A stretch of 64,000 bases of DNA from Mycobacterium sp. Aquia_213 (GCF_026625985.1 NZ_CP113116.1:5022001-5086000), one strand, 5' to 3'; counted from the first letter of the stretch, positions 35,378 through 44,271 are shown. Notes: a model not told the origin generated them from the sequence alone. Numbers and translations are program-made.

Positions 35378-36295
35378 GTGGAGGTCCGCACCGGTTATGC
35401 GAGTGCCGGTCCCGCGTCGAGCGATCTGAAGCTCTACTACGAGGACATGGGCGATATCGACGACCCGCCCGTGCTACTGATCATGGGGCTGGGCGCCCAG
35501 CTGCTGCTGTGGCGGACCGAGTTCTGCGAGCGGCTGGTCAGCCAAGGCCTGCGCGTGATCCGCTACGACAACCGGGATGTCGGCCTGTCCAGCAAGACCG
35601 AGCGGCGCAGTGCGGGCCAGCCCATGGTCACCCGATTGCTCCGCTCCTTTGCGGGTCTGGAGAGCAAGGCCGCCTACACCCTCGAGGACATGGCCGACGA
35701 CGCCGCAGCCGTGCTGGACCATCTGGGCATCAAGGCGGCCCACGTCGTCGGAGCATCGATGGGCGGAATGATCGCCCAGGTCTTCGCCGCGCAATTCGCC
35801 CATCGGACAACGACTCTCGGGGTCCTCTTCTCGAGCAACAACTCGGCGTTCCTGCCACCGCCGGCTCCCCGCGCATTGCTGGCGCTCGTCAAGGGCCCGC
35901 CGCCGGACTCGCCCCGCGACGTGATCCTCGACAACGCGGTCCGGGTCAGCCGGATCATCGGCAGCCCGCGTTACCGCATTCCCGATGAGCAGGTTCGCTC
36001 CGAGGCCGCCGAGGGATACGACCGCAATTACTACCCGCAGGGCGTTGCCGGGCAGTTCAGTGCCATCCTGGGCAGCGGGAGCCTGCTGCACCACGACCGG
36101 CGGATCAAGGCGCCGACCGTTGTCATCCACGGTCGGTCCGACAAACTCATGCGGCCTTTCGGCGGACGTGCAATCGCGCGCGCAATAAGCGGTGCCCGAT
36201 TGGTGTTATTCGACGGAATGGGACATGATCTGCCACAGCAGCTATGGGATCCGGTGATCGGTGTTTTGACGGGCAATTTCGCCGAGGCAAGCTGA
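35378..36295 (+). CDS. lipG: Alpha/beta hydrolase LipG
   Basis: This is a 305-residue alpha/beta-fold esterase or lipase. M. tuberculosis LipG has been reported to have phospholipase and thioesterase activity. The nucleophile elbow VVGASMGGMIAQ, the acid region IHGRSDKLM and the histidine of DGMGHDLPQQ are visible. The oxyanion region is LLIMGLGAQ. The GTG at 35378 is preceded by AGGAGG with seven bases of spacing. It lies between the ABC1 kinase and the mycolate methyltransferase cluster, as in M. tuberculosis. Confidence 0.93.
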   Translation: MEVRTGYASAGPASSDLKLYYEDMGDIDDPPVLLIMGLGAQLLLWRTEFCERLVSQGLRVIRYDNRDVGLSSKTERRSAGQPMVTRLLRSFAGLESKAAYTLEDMADDAAAVLDHLGIKAAHVVGASMGGMIAQVFAAQFAHRTTTLGVLFSSNNSAFLPPPAPRALLALVKGPPPDSPRDVILDNAVRVSRIIGSPRYRIPDEQVRSEAAEGYDRNYYPQGVAGQFSAILGSGSLLHHDRRIKAPTVVIHGRSDKLMRPFGGRAIARAISGARLVLFDGMGHDLPQQLWDPVIGVLTGNFAEAS

Positions 36296-36390
36296 GCCAG
36301 AGTCGAGCAGGCGGCTTAGGCGATTCAAGTTTGTCGTGACTTTCGCACGGGGTCTCACAGCGTTGTAGCGTTGACACTTGGGAGGACGTG

Positions 36391-37254
36391 ATGGTTGCGA
36401 ATATGAAGCCGTATTACGAAGAGTCGCAGGCTACTTACGACATTTCGGACGACTTCTTCGCGTTGTTCTTGGACCCCAACATGGTCTACACCTGCGCATA
36501 TTTCAAGAACGACGAGATGACGCTGGAAGAGGCGCAGCTCGCCAAGCTGGATCTGGGACTCGACAAGCTCAAACTCGAGCCGGGCATGACGCTGCTCGAC
36601 GTCGGCTGCGGTTGGGGCGGAGCGCTGGTTCGCGCGGTTGAGAAGTACGACGTCAACGTCATCGGCATCACGCTCAGCCGAAACCACTACGAGCGCAGCA
36701 AATCTCGGGTTGCCGCGATCCCGACAAAGCGACATGTCGAGGCCCGTCTGCAGGGCTGGGAAGAGTTCGACGAGCACGCCGACCGGATCATCAGCTTCGA
36801 GGCGTTCGACGCGTTCAAAAAAGAACGATGGCCCGCGTTCTGGGATTGGGCCTACAAGGTTCTGCCCAGTGACAGCCGGATGCTGATGCACAGCATATTC
36901 ACCTATCCGCAGACACACTGGAAAGAGCACGGCATCCCGATCACGATGAATGATCTGCGGTTCCTGCACTTCCTCGGGAAGGAGATCTTCCCCGGCGGCC
37001 AAATGTGCGGCGAAGCAGACATCGTCGACCTCTCCCGCGACAGCGGATTCTCGCTCGAGGAGACCCAGTATCTGCAGCCGCATTACGCGCGGACGCTGGA
37101 CACGTGGGCGGCCAATCTGGAGGCCAATCGCGAACGCGCAATCGCCATCCAGTCCGAAGAGGTCTACGACCGCTTCATGCGCTACCTCACCGGCTGCGCG
37201 GGCCTCTTCCGCAAGGGCATCTCCAACGTCGGACAGTTCACCCTCACCAAGTAG
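36391..37254 (+). CDS. mmaA1: Mycolic acid methyltransferase MmaA1
   Basis: This SAM-dependent enzyme of the cyclopropane synthase family modifies double bonds of mycolic acid precursors. MmaA1 makes the trans olefin with adjacent methyl branch. The 287-residue protein has the SAM motif LLDVGCGWGGALVRAVEK. It also has the MmaA1-type segment SFEAFDAFKKERW in place of the FEHFGH of the other paralogs. The ATG at 36391 follows GGGAGG with five bases of spacing. A GTG at 36388 is less well placed. It is first of five consecutive paralogs. Confidence 0.92.
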   Translation: MVANMKPYYEESQATYDISDDFFALFLDPNMVYTCAYFKNDEMTLEEAQLAKLDLGLDKLKLEPGMTLLDVGCGWGGALVRAVEKYDVNVIGITLSRNHYERSKSRVAAIPTKRHVEARLQGWEEFDEHADRIISFEAFDAFKKERWPAFWDWAYKVLPSDSRMLMHSIFTYPQTHWKEHGIPITMNDLRFLHFLGKEIFPGGQMCGEADIVDLSRDSGFSLEETQYLQPHYARTLDTWAANLEANRERAIAIQSEEVYDRFMRYLTGCAGLFRKGISNVGQFTLTK

Positions 37255-37407
37255 GGCGCCGCTGGGCGCGACACGCCCGACCTGACATCCGCGTTGAACT
37301 GCGAGGTTTCGCGATTCGTCAAACCGGGCAGATGCTCAGTAATAAAATTTGCCTCACTCGGGGCTCGGGGGATGTTCAGTGCGTTTCGCGGGGAGGGCGC
37401 AGCACTC

Positions 37408-38271
37408 ATGACTCAAAAACTGGAACCACACTTCGAAGACGTGCAGGCACACTACGACCTGTCCGACGACTTCTACCGGCTGTTCCTGGATCCCAGCCAG
37501 ACCTACAGCTGCGCGTACTTCGAGCGCGACGACATGACGCTGGAAGAAGCGCAGCTGGCCAAGATCGATTTATCGCTGGGCAAATTGGGTCTGCGACCCG
37601 GCATGACGCTGCTCGACGTCGGCTGCGGGTGGGGTGCCACCATGCGACGCGCGATCGAGAAGTACGACGTGAACGTGATCGGGTTGACGCTGTCCAAGAA
37701 TCAGGCCGCCCACGTGCAGAAGTCGTTCGACGAGATGGACAACCCACGCAGCAAGCGCGTGCTGCTGGCCGGCTGGGAAGAGTTCGACGAGCCCGTCGAC
37801 CGCATCGTGTCGGTCGGCGCATTCGAGCATTTCGGCCACGATCGCTACGCGGACTTCTTCAAAATGGCCTACCACGTGTTGCCCGGCGACGGCGTCATGC
37901 TGCTGCACACGATCACCGATTTCACGAAGCAGGAAATCATCGACCTGGGCCTGCCCATCTCCATCGACTTGCTCCGCTTCGTCATCTTCATCCAGCGGGA
38001 GATCTTCCCGGGCGGTCGGCTGCCGAAAATCCCTATGGTGGAAGAACATTCGGACCAAGCCGGTTTCACGCTGACTCGCCGCCAGTCGCTGCAGCCGCAC
38101 TACGCCAAGACCCTCGACCTGTGGGCCGACGCGTTGCAGGCGCGCCGGGACGAGGCCATCGAGATCCAGTCCGAAGAGGTCTACGAGCGCTACATGAAGT
38201 ACCTGACCGGCTGCGCCGACAAATTCCGGCAAGGCTACGTCGACGTCAACCAGTTCACGCTGGCGAAATAG
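37408..38271 (+). CDS. mmaA2: Mycolic acid methyltransferase, MmaA2-like copy 1
   Basis: This is a cyclopropane mycolic acid synthase-type enzyme of 287 residues, with SAM motif LLDVGCGWGATMRRAIEK, active-site region YSCAYFERDDMTLEE and VGAFEHFGHDRY. The N-terminal MTQKLEPHFEDVQAHYDLSD is close to MmaA2/PcaA of M. tuberculosis. MmaA2 forms cis cyclopropanes on alpha and methoxy mycolates. GGGAGG lies 11 bases before the ATG. The next gene is a second MmaA2-like copy. They differ by about 20 substitutions over the first 168 residues and more strongly from residue 168 to about 230. Confidence 0.88.
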   Translation: MTQKLEPHFEDVQAHYDLSDDFYRLFLDPSQTYSCAYFERDDMTLEEAQLAKIDLSLGKLGLRPGMTLLDVGCGWGATMRRAIEKYDVNVIGLTLSKNQAAHVQKSFDEMDNPRSKRVLLAGWEEFDEPVDRIVSVGAFEHFGHDRYADFFKMAYHVLPGDGVMLLHTITDFTKQEIIDLGLPISIDLLRFVIFIQREIFPGGRLPKIPMVEEHSDQAGFTLTRRQSLQPHYAKTLDLWADALQARRDEAIEIQSEEVYERYMKYLTGCADKFRQGYVDVNQFTLAK

Positions 38272-38362
38272 CCCGGCAGCCTCGACCTGTGGGATCGGAT
38301 AACCGGTCCATCGGCGTGCGCGGGGTATCTTTAGTGCGTTTTCGTCAGGAAGGCAAACAGTC

Positions 38363-39226
38363 ATGGCTCGGAAACTGACACCGCACTTCGCCGACGTGCA
38401 GGCGCACTACGACCTGTCCGACGACTTCTTCCGGTTGTTCCTGGATCCCACCCAGACCTACAGCTGCGCGTACTTCGAACGCGACGACATGACGCTGGAA
38501 GAAGCGCAGCTGGCCAAGATCGATTTGGCGCTGGGCAAGCTCGGCCTGCAGCCCGGCATGACGCTGCTCGACGTCGGCTGCGGCTGGGGTGCCACCATGC
38601 GGCGCGCGGTGGAGAAGTACGACGTGAACGTCGTCGGCCTGACGCTGTCCAAGAACCAAGCCGCCCACGTGCAGGAGTCGTTCGACGAAATGGACAGCCC
38701 CCGCAGCAAGCAAGTGCTGCTGGCCGGCTGGGAGCAGTTCGACGAGCCCGTCGACCGCATCGTGTCGATCGGCGCATTCGAGCATTTCGGCCACGATCGC
38801 TACGACGACTTCTTCACGATGGCCCACAGCGTGCTGCCGGATGACGGCGTCATGCTGCTGCACACGATCACCGGCCTGAAGCCGGAGCAGTGCACCGAAC
38901 GCGGCATACCGCTGACGTTCGACATGGCCCGCTTCATCAAGTTCATCGTCACCGAGATCTTCCCGGGCGGGCGGCTGCCGTCCATCGAGAAGGTGGAGGA
39001 TCACTCGTCGAAGCACGGTTTCCGGTTGAGTCGCCGCCAGTCGCTGCAGCTGCACTACGCCAGGACCCTCGATCTGTGGGCAGCGGCCCTGGAAGCGCAC
39101 CAGGACGAGGCCATCGAGATCCAGTCCGAAGAGGTCTACGAGCGCTACATGAAGTACCTGACCGGCTGCGCCAACGCGTTCCGGGTCGGCTATATCGACG
39201 TGAACCAGTTCACGCTGGAGAAGTAG
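38363..39226 (+). CDS. Mycolic acid methyltransferase, MmaA2-like copy 2 (mosaic)
   Basis: This 287-residue protein shares its N-terminal 165 residues closely with copy 1 (LTPHFADVQAHYDLSDDFFR, LLDVGCGWGATMRRAVEK, SIGAFEHFGHDRYDD). From about residue 170 it resembles the neighbouring MmaA3 instead: TERGIPLTFDMARFIKFI and EIFPGGRLPSIEKVE, and a C-terminus NAFRVGYIDVNQFTLEK. This suggests tandem duplication plus gene conversion. Substrate choice cannot be predicted. The stop codon lies in a short 21-base tandem duplication (39209-39248). Confidence 0.85.
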   Translation: MARKLTPHFADVQAHYDLSDDFFRLFLDPTQTYSCAYFERDDMTLEEAQLAKIDLALGKLGLQPGMTLLDVGCGWGATMRRAVEKYDVNVVGLTLSKNQAAHVQESFDEMDSPRSKQVLLAGWEQFDEPVDRIVSIGAFEHFGHDRYDDFFTMAHSVLPDDGVMLLHTITGLKPEQCTERGIPLTFDMARFIKFIVTEIFPGGRLPSIEKVEDHSSKHGFRLSRRQSLQLHYARTLDLWAAALEAHQDEAIEIQSEEVYERYMKYLTGCANAFRVGYIDVNQFTLEK

Positions 39227-39248
39227 CGATTTACGCTGGAGAAATAGC
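39209..39248 (+). repeat. 21-base imperfect tandem duplication at the 3' end of the second MmaA2-like gene
   Basis: TTCACGCTGGAGAAGTAGC at 39209-39227 is followed by TTTACGCTGGAGAAATAGC at 39230-39248, offset by 21 bases, with two mismatches. Each copy contains an in-frame TAG, so the protein ends normally at the first. It looks like a slippage or recombination scar at the end of a duplicated gene. Confidence 0.65.
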
Positions 39249-39395
39249 TATCCAGACCCCACACTGATCTGTAACGGGATCTGCCATTGGGAACACAGTG
39301 GCGTCACGCCTCAAATACCAGAGATGCGTCCCACGGCGTGTAGGGTCCCCGGGATATGGCCTCCCGCAGGGGCGCCTGTCCGTTCCGGGGGATGC

Positions 39396-40277
39396 ATGCC
39401 AAATCGTTCAACTGCCGCCACGCAGACGCGGTCCAACGCCGATGATGTTCGAGCGCACTACGACCTTTCCAACGAATTCTTCGCGCTGTTCCAGGATCCG
39501 ACCCGCACCTACAGCTGCGCGTACTTTCCCCGTGAGGGCATGTCGCTGCAGGAGGCGCAGGTCGCCAAGCTGGATCTGACGCTGGACAAGCTGGGGCTGG
39601 AGCCGGGGATGACCCTGCTCGACATCGGTTGCGGCTGGGGTTCGGTGATGAAGCGCGCCGTCGAGAAGTACGACGTCAACGTCGTCGGGTTGACCCTGTC
39701 CAAAAATCAGCACTCCTACTGCCAGGGGGTTCTCGACACGATCGACTCGGACCGCTCGCACCGGGCGCTCCTGAGCGACTGGGCGGAGTTCACCGAACCG
39801 GTCGACCGCATCGTCATCATCGAAGCGCTGGAGCACTTCGGCTTCGAGCGATACGACGATTTCTTCAAGTTCGCGCACCAGGTCATGCCGTCGGACGGCG
39901 TGATGCTGCTGCACGCGATCACCGCGTTGCATCCCAAGCAGATGACCGAGCGCGGCATCCCGATGACCATCGACATGGCGAAGTTCATCCGGTTCATCCT
40001 GACCGACATCTTCCCGGGTGGCCGGCTGCCGTCCATCGAAAAGGTGGAAGAGCACTGCGCGAAGGTGGGTTTCAGCGTCACTCGCCGCCAATCGTTGCAG
40101 TCCGACTTCGCGACCACCCTCGACCTGTGGGCCCAGGCTCTGGAGGACCACAAAGCTCAGGCCGTCGAGATCCAATCCGAAGAGGTCTACGAGCGGTACA
40201 TCAAGTTCCTGACCGGCTGCGCCAATGCGTTCCGGAAGGGCTATATCGACTGCAACCAGTTCACACTGGAAAAGTAG
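39396..40277 (+). CDS. mmaA3: Methoxy mycolic acid synthase MmaA3
   Basis: MmaA3 O-methylates hydroxymycolates to methoxymycolates. The start ATG 39396 (MPNRSTAATQTRSNADDVRA) gives 293 residues, exactly the length of the M. tuberculosis enzyme. Diagnostic segments are NADDVRAHYDLSNEFFALFQ, LLDIGCGWGSVMKRAVEK, KNQHSYCQGVLDTID, and the MmaA3-like VIIEALEHFGFERYDDFFKF. The open frame begins 24 codons earlier but lacks a ribosome binding site there. The gene appears intact, so methoxymycolate production is predicted. Confidence 0.92.
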   Translation: MPNRSTAATQTRSNADDVRAHYDLSNEFFALFQDPTRTYSCAYFPREGMSLQEAQVAKLDLTLDKLGLEPGMTLLDIGCGWGSVMKRAVEKYDVNVVGLTLSKNQHSYCQGVLDTIDSDRSHRALLSDWAEFTEPVDRIVIIEALEHFGFERYDDFFKFAHQVMPSDGVMLLHAITALHPKQMTERGIPMTIDMAKFIRFILTDIFPGGRLPSIEKVEEHCAKVGFSVTRRQSLQSDFATTLDLWAQALEDHKAQAVEIQSEEVYERYIKFLTGCANAFRKGYIDCNQFTLEK

Positions 40278-40421
40278 AATCATGCGTCGGGCATTGGGGG
40301 GCCCGGCGCGAAGCGCCGCCGGCGGTTAAGCAACCCGATTAAGCGTGGGTATCGTTGCTGGTCAATCGTGCAACGATGGGTATTGGGTTTGAAGCAGTGA
40401 ATTCAGGAGAACTTAACGACA

Positions 40422-41318
40422 ATGGCTGAGCAACCGACTAGTGCGACGAAGATCCGAACACGTTCGGAAGACATCCAGGCGCACTACGACGTATCCGACG
40501 ACTTCTTCGCCCTGTTTCAGGATCCGACCCGGACCTACAGCTGCGCGTACTTCGAGCCGCCGGAGCTCACCCTGGAAGAAGCTCAGTACGCCAAGATCGA
40601 CCTCAACCTGGACAAGCTTGACCTCAAGCCCGGCATGACCCTGCTCGACATCGGCTGCGGGTGGGGCACCACCATGCGGCGCGCCGTGGAGAAGTACGAC
40701 GTGAACGTGATCGGTCTGACGCTGTCGAAGAATCAGCACGCCCGCGCCGAGCAGGTGCTGGGCGCGATCGACACCGACCGGTCTCGTGAGGTGCGGCTGC
40801 AGAACTGGGAGGACTTCGCCGAGCCGGTCGACCGAATCGTGTCGATCGAAGCGTTCGAGCACTTCGGACACGAGAACTACGACGACTTCTTCAAGCGGAC
40901 TTTCAACATCATGCCCGACGACGGCCGGATGACCGTGCAGAGCAGCGTCAGCTACCACCCCTACAACATGAACGCCCGCGGCAAGAAACTGACCTTCGAG
41001 ACGGTGCGCTTCATCAAGTTCATCATCACCGAGATATTCCCCGGCGGCCGCCTGCCGACCACCGAGATGATGGTCGAACACGGAGAGAAGGCGGGATTTG
41101 TTGTTCCCGAACCACTTTCACTACAGCCGCACTACGTCAAGACGCTACGAATCTGGGGCGACGCGCTGGAGTCCAACAAGGACAAGGCCATCGAGATCAC
41201 TTCCCAAGAGGTGTACGACCGCTACATGAAGTACCTGCGCGGTTGTGAGCACTACTTCGATTACGAGATTCTCGACTGCAGCCTGGTGACCTACCTCAAA
41301 CCGGGCGCCGCGGCCTAG
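40422..41318 (+). CDS. mmaA4: Hydroxymycolate synthase MmaA4 (Hma)
   Basis: MmaA4 adds a methyl group and introduces the distal hydroxyl from which keto and methoxy mycolates derive. It is a target of thiacetazone-related inhibition. The 298-residue protein carries FALFQDPTRTYSCAYFEPPE, LLDIGCGWGTTMRRAVEK, SIEAFEHFGHENYDD, and the MmaA4-specific TVQSSVSYHPYNMNARGKKL and CSLVTYLKPGAAA ending. GGAGAAC lies upstream of the ATG. It is the last gene of the cluster and appears complete. Confidence 0.95.
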   Translation: MAEQPTSATKIRTRSEDIQAHYDVSDDFFALFQDPTRTYSCAYFEPPELTLEEAQYAKIDLNLDKLDLKPGMTLLDIGCGWGTTMRRAVEKYDVNVIGLTLSKNQHARAEQVLGAIDTDRSREVRLQNWEDFAEPVDRIVSIEAFEHFGHENYDDFFKRTFNIMPDDGRMTVQSSVSYHPYNMNARGKKLTFETVRFIKFIITEIFPGGRLPTTEMMVEHGEKAGFVVPEPLSLQPHYVKTLRIWGDALESNKDKAIEITSQEVYDRYMKYLRGCEHYFDYEILDCSLVTYLKPGAAA

Positions 41319-41419
41319 TCGCGCCGGATTTTCCGCGGCTGTCGGATTAGGGCTGCGTCGTTCGTCGGATAGGTAGAGAGTGGAGCACGAGGCTTCGCTC
41401 GCTATCGGAGGTGTCGAAC

Positions 41420-42118
41420 GTGCAATATTTCGCGCTGTTGATCAGCAAAGAGCAAGACCGCCCAGCCGATGATCCGGCCGCCTCGATGGCAGCCTGGCAG
41501 AACTTCCACGCCAAAGCCGGCCCGGCGATCAAATCCGGAGACGCGCTGGCCCCGGCTGCCGCTGCGGCGGTCATCACCGGCGGCCCGGACGCGCCAATGG
41601 TCACCGACGGCCCCTTCGCCGAGTCCGCCGAGGTGGCCTGCGGCTACTACGTGTTCGAAGCGGAGAACCTGGACGAGGCGCTGGCCCTGGCGCGCGATAT
41701 CCCGCTCGCCACGTATGGGGCCGTGGAGGTGTGGCCCGCAGTCCACACACTGGAGCCGTCCCGCGCGCTCACCGGCAACGACTGGCTCGCGCTGCTGCTG
41801 GAACCGGCCGCTACCGCACACACCCCGGGCACGCCGGAATGGGATGCCGTGGCGGCAAAGCACGCAGATCTCCACGCGGCCGCGGGCGATCACCTACTCG
41901 GTGGCGCCGCACTGCACGATCGGTCCACCGCGACGACGGTGCGGGTGCGCGACGGCGAGGTCCTGACCACCGACGGGCCTTATGTGGAAGGCGCCGAAAT
42001 CGCCACCGGGATCTACCTGCTCGGCGCGGCGGATCGCGACGAGGCCATCAAGATCGCGTCAATGATCCCCGCTTCGACAGTGCAGCTGCGGCAACTGGCT
42101 GGAATCTCGGCACTCTAA
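41420..42118 (+). CDS. Duplicated DGPF/YCII-domain protein paired with an ECF sigma factor
   Basis: This 232-residue protein contains two YCII/DGPF-type dimeric alpha+beta domains in tandem. The first has VTDGPFAESAEVACGYYVFE (near residue 60), the second VLTTDGPYVEGAEIATGIY (near residue 180). The GTG at 41420 follows GGAGG with eight bases of spacing. A GTG three codons upstream is less well placed. The gene lies ten bases before an ECF sigma factor of the type usually found next to DGPF genes. Its biochemical role is unknown. The pair is not in this place in H37Rv. Confidence 0.82.
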   Translation: MQYFALLISKEQDRPADDPAASMAAWQNFHAKAGPAIKSGDALAPAAAAAVITGGPDAPMVTDGPFAESAEVACGYYVFEAENLDEALALARDIPLATYGAVEVWPAVHTLEPSRALTGNDWLALLLEPAATAHTPGTPEWDAVAAKHADLHAAAGDHLLGGAALHDRSTATTVRVRDGEVLTTDGPYVEGAEIATGIYLLGAADRDEAIKIASMIPASTVQLRQLAGISAL

Positions 42119-42128
42119 TCGCCCCGCA

Positions 42129-43346
42129 ATGACCAACCTGGACGGCGTCTTTCGTCGGGAATGGGGTCCCGCCGTCGCCGCGCTGGCGCGATGGTCCGGC
42201 GACCTCACCGTCGCCGAGGACGCCGTCCAGGAGGCCTGCGCCGAGGCGCTACGCAGCTGGCCCCGCGACGGGGTGCCAGACAGCCCCGGCGGATGGCTGG
42301 TCACCGTTGCCCGCAACCGTGCCCGGGATCGGCTGCGCCGCGAATCCGTCCGTCCCGGAAAGGAATTGGCGGCCTTCGTGGACGACATCAGGGCACGTAC
42401 CGACCACACCGACCCATATCCGGTTCGCGACGACGAGCTGCGGATGATGTTTACCTGTGCGCATCCGGCGCTGGACCGGCAGTCGCAATTGGCACTGACG
42501 CTGCGGTTGGTGTCCGGTTTGACCGTCGCCGAGATCGCGCGGGCTCTGTTGCAGACGGACACCGCAGTCGGTCAGCGAATCACGCGCGCCAAGAACAAGA
42601 TTCGCCACGCCAATATCCCGCTGCGGGTGCCGCCGGCGCAGCTGCTGCCCGAGCGCACACCACACGTGCTCGGTTGCATCTACTCGGTGTTCACCGAGGG
42701 GTATTGGTCGACCGCGGGTCCGTCGGCGATTCGTGACGAACTGTGCGACGAAGGCGTTCGGCTGGCCGGCGAGCTGTGCGCGCTGATGCCGGACGAACGG
42801 GAAGCCCACGCCCTGGCCGCTCTGACTCTGCTGCACGACTCGCGGCGAGCAACGCGGATCGACGGCGCCGGGATGCTGGTGCCACTCGAAGACCAGGACC
42901 GCCGCCAGTGGGACCGCGGCCGCATCGCGCGCGGGCTGGATCGGTTACGGCTGGCCGAAGGGTCGACGGGCCCCTATCTTCCTCAGGCGGTGATCGCCGC
43001 GCTGCACGCGACGGCGCCATCGTGGGAGCAGACCGACTGGATCACCATTTGCACGGCCTATGACCGTCTCCTGGAGTTGACGGCTTCGCCGGTGGCCGGC
43101 GCCAACCGCGCGCTGGCGGTGGGCTTGCGTGACGGCCCCGACGCCGGGCTTGTCGCGCTGGACGAAGTGGCCCGCGATCCCCGGCTGACCCGGTCGAACC
43201 TGGTCGCGACGGTCAGGGCCGATCTGCTGCGGCGCGCGGGACGGCCCACCGAAGCGGTGACCTGGTATCGAACGGCGTTGGAGGCAGGCGGTTCTGAGTC
43301 GGGACGCGACTTCTTGCGGCGACGCATCGCCGAATGTGGCGGGTAG
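42129..43346 (+). CDS. ECF-family sigma factor with long C-terminal extension (ECF42-type)
   Basis: This 405-residue protein has the sigma2 region at 8-75 (DLTVAEDAVQEACAEALRSW, GGWLVTVARNRARDRLRRES) and sigma4 at about 120-155 (LTLRLVSGLTVAEIARALLQ, VGQRITRAKNKIRHA). A C-terminal extension of about 240 residues follows, with VFTEGYW, helical repeats and tetratricopeptide-like segments. This architecture, with an adjacent DGPF protein and no anti-sigma gene, matches the ECF42 group described in actinobacteria. The C-terminal extension is thought to replace an anti-sigma factor in control. The DGPF gene is its probable target. Confidence 0.85.
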   Translation: MTNLDGVFRREWGPAVAALARWSGDLTVAEDAVQEACAEALRSWPRDGVPDSPGGWLVTVARNRARDRLRRESVRPGKELAAFVDDIRARTDHTDPYPVRDDELRMMFTCAHPALDRQSQLALTLRLVSGLTVAEIARALLQTDTAVGQRITRAKNKIRHANIPLRVPPAQLLPERTPHVLGCIYSVFTEGYWSTAGPSAIRDELCDEGVRLAGELCALMPDEREAHALAALTLLHDSRRATRIDGAGMLVPLEDQDRRQWDRGRIARGLDRLRLAEGSTGPYLPQAVIAALHATAPSWEQTDWITICTAYDRLLELTASPVAGANRALAVGLRDGPDAGLVALDEVARDPRLTRSNLVATVRADLLRRAGRPTEAVTWYRTALEAGGSESGRDFLRRRIAECGG

Positions 43347-43402
43347 GCGAGGCGGCCGAGGTCACGTCTGACCCAGACGTCGCCGAGCGGCAGGGAAATG
43401 CA

Positions 43403-43451
43403 TTTTGCCCGCCTCCGAGCGACAATCGTTGTCGCTGTGAGGCGGGCAAAA
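43403..43451. terminator. Large hairpin between the ECF gene and rplA
   Basis: Twelve-base arms TTTTGCCCGCCT and AGGCGGGCAAAA pair exactly. After a three-base internal mismatch, an eight-base inner stem AGCGACAA/TTGTCGCT closes on a TCG loop. The T-rich end of the outer arms gives U runs in both directions, so it probably terminates the convergent ECF and rplA transcripts. It could also be part of a repeat family. Confidence 0.6.
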
Positions 43452-43487
43452 CGTCACGTGCTTCTCGCCCCTCGCGGGGCGGGCCGC

Positions 43488-44195
43488 CTACGCCTCGGTG
43501 AAGTTGCGGGTGACCGCCGGGTCGACCGGAATGCCCGGGCCGGTGGTCGTCGACACCGTGATCTTCTTCAGGTAGCGCCCCTTGGACGACGACGGCTTGA
43601 GCCGCAGCACCTCGTCGATCGCGGCTCCGTAGTTCTCCGCGAGGTTCTTCTCGTCGAACGATGCCTTGCCGATCACGAAGTGCAGGTTGGCCTGCTTGTC
43701 GATGCGGAAGTTGATCTTTCCGCCCTTGATGTCGTTGACGGCCTTGGCGATGTCGGGGGTCACGGTGCCGGTCTTGGGGTTCGGCATCAGGCCACGCGGG
43801 CCGAGGATGCGCGCGATGCGGCCGACCTTGGCCATCTGGTCCGGCGTGGCGATCGCGGCGTCGAAGTCGAGGAAACCGCCCTGGATCTTCTCGATCAGGT
43901 CGTCGCTGCCCACCACGTCGGCGCCCGCGGCGGTGGCCTCTTCGGCCTTGTCACCGACGGCGAACACCGCGACCCGGGCGGTCTTACCGGTCCCGTGCGG
44001 CAGATTGACCGTGCCGCGGACCATCTGGTCCGCCTTGCGCGGGTCGACGCCGAGCCGGATCGCCACCTCAACGGTGGAGTCCTGCTTGGTCGAGGCCGTC
44101 TCCTTGGCGAGCTTGGCCGCCTCCAGCGGGGAGTACAGGTTGTCCCGGTCGATCTTCTCGGAGGCGGCGCGGTATGCCTTGCTGTTCTTGCTCAT
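43488..44195 (-). CDS. rplA: 50S ribosomal protein L1
   Basis: L1 forms the mobile L1 stalk and helps release E-site tRNA. In many bacteria it also represses its own operon. ATG 44193-44195 (MSKNSKAYRAASEKIDRDN) gives 235 residues, the usual length. The core motif GPRGLMPNPKTGTVTPDI is intact. It lies 76 bases after rplK. The open frame extends upstream of the start but that portion is not L1. Confidence 0.98.
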   Translation of the reverse strand: MSKNSKAYRAASEKIDRDNLYSPLEAAKLAKETASTKQDSTVEVAIRLGVDPRKADQMVRGTVNLPHGTGKTARVAVFAVGDKAEEATAAGADVVGSDDLIEKIQGGFLDFDAAIATPDQMAKVGRIARILGPRGLMPNPKTGTVTPDIAKAVNDIKGGKINFRIDKQANLHFVIGKASFDEKNLAENYGAAIDEVLRLKPSSSKGRYLKKITVSTTTGPGIPVDPAVTRNFTEA

Positions 44196-44271
44196 TGATC
44201 TATCCAATCTGGTGTTGGGGTCGTGGTTAATTCGGGCCGAAGCCAGCCCTCCCACGGGGTGGAGCTTGGTG

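Noticed and set aside
43403..43451. The hairpin as a mobile-element end
   Set aside because: No target-site duplication or transposase is nearby. The structure and position fit a terminator between convergent genes.
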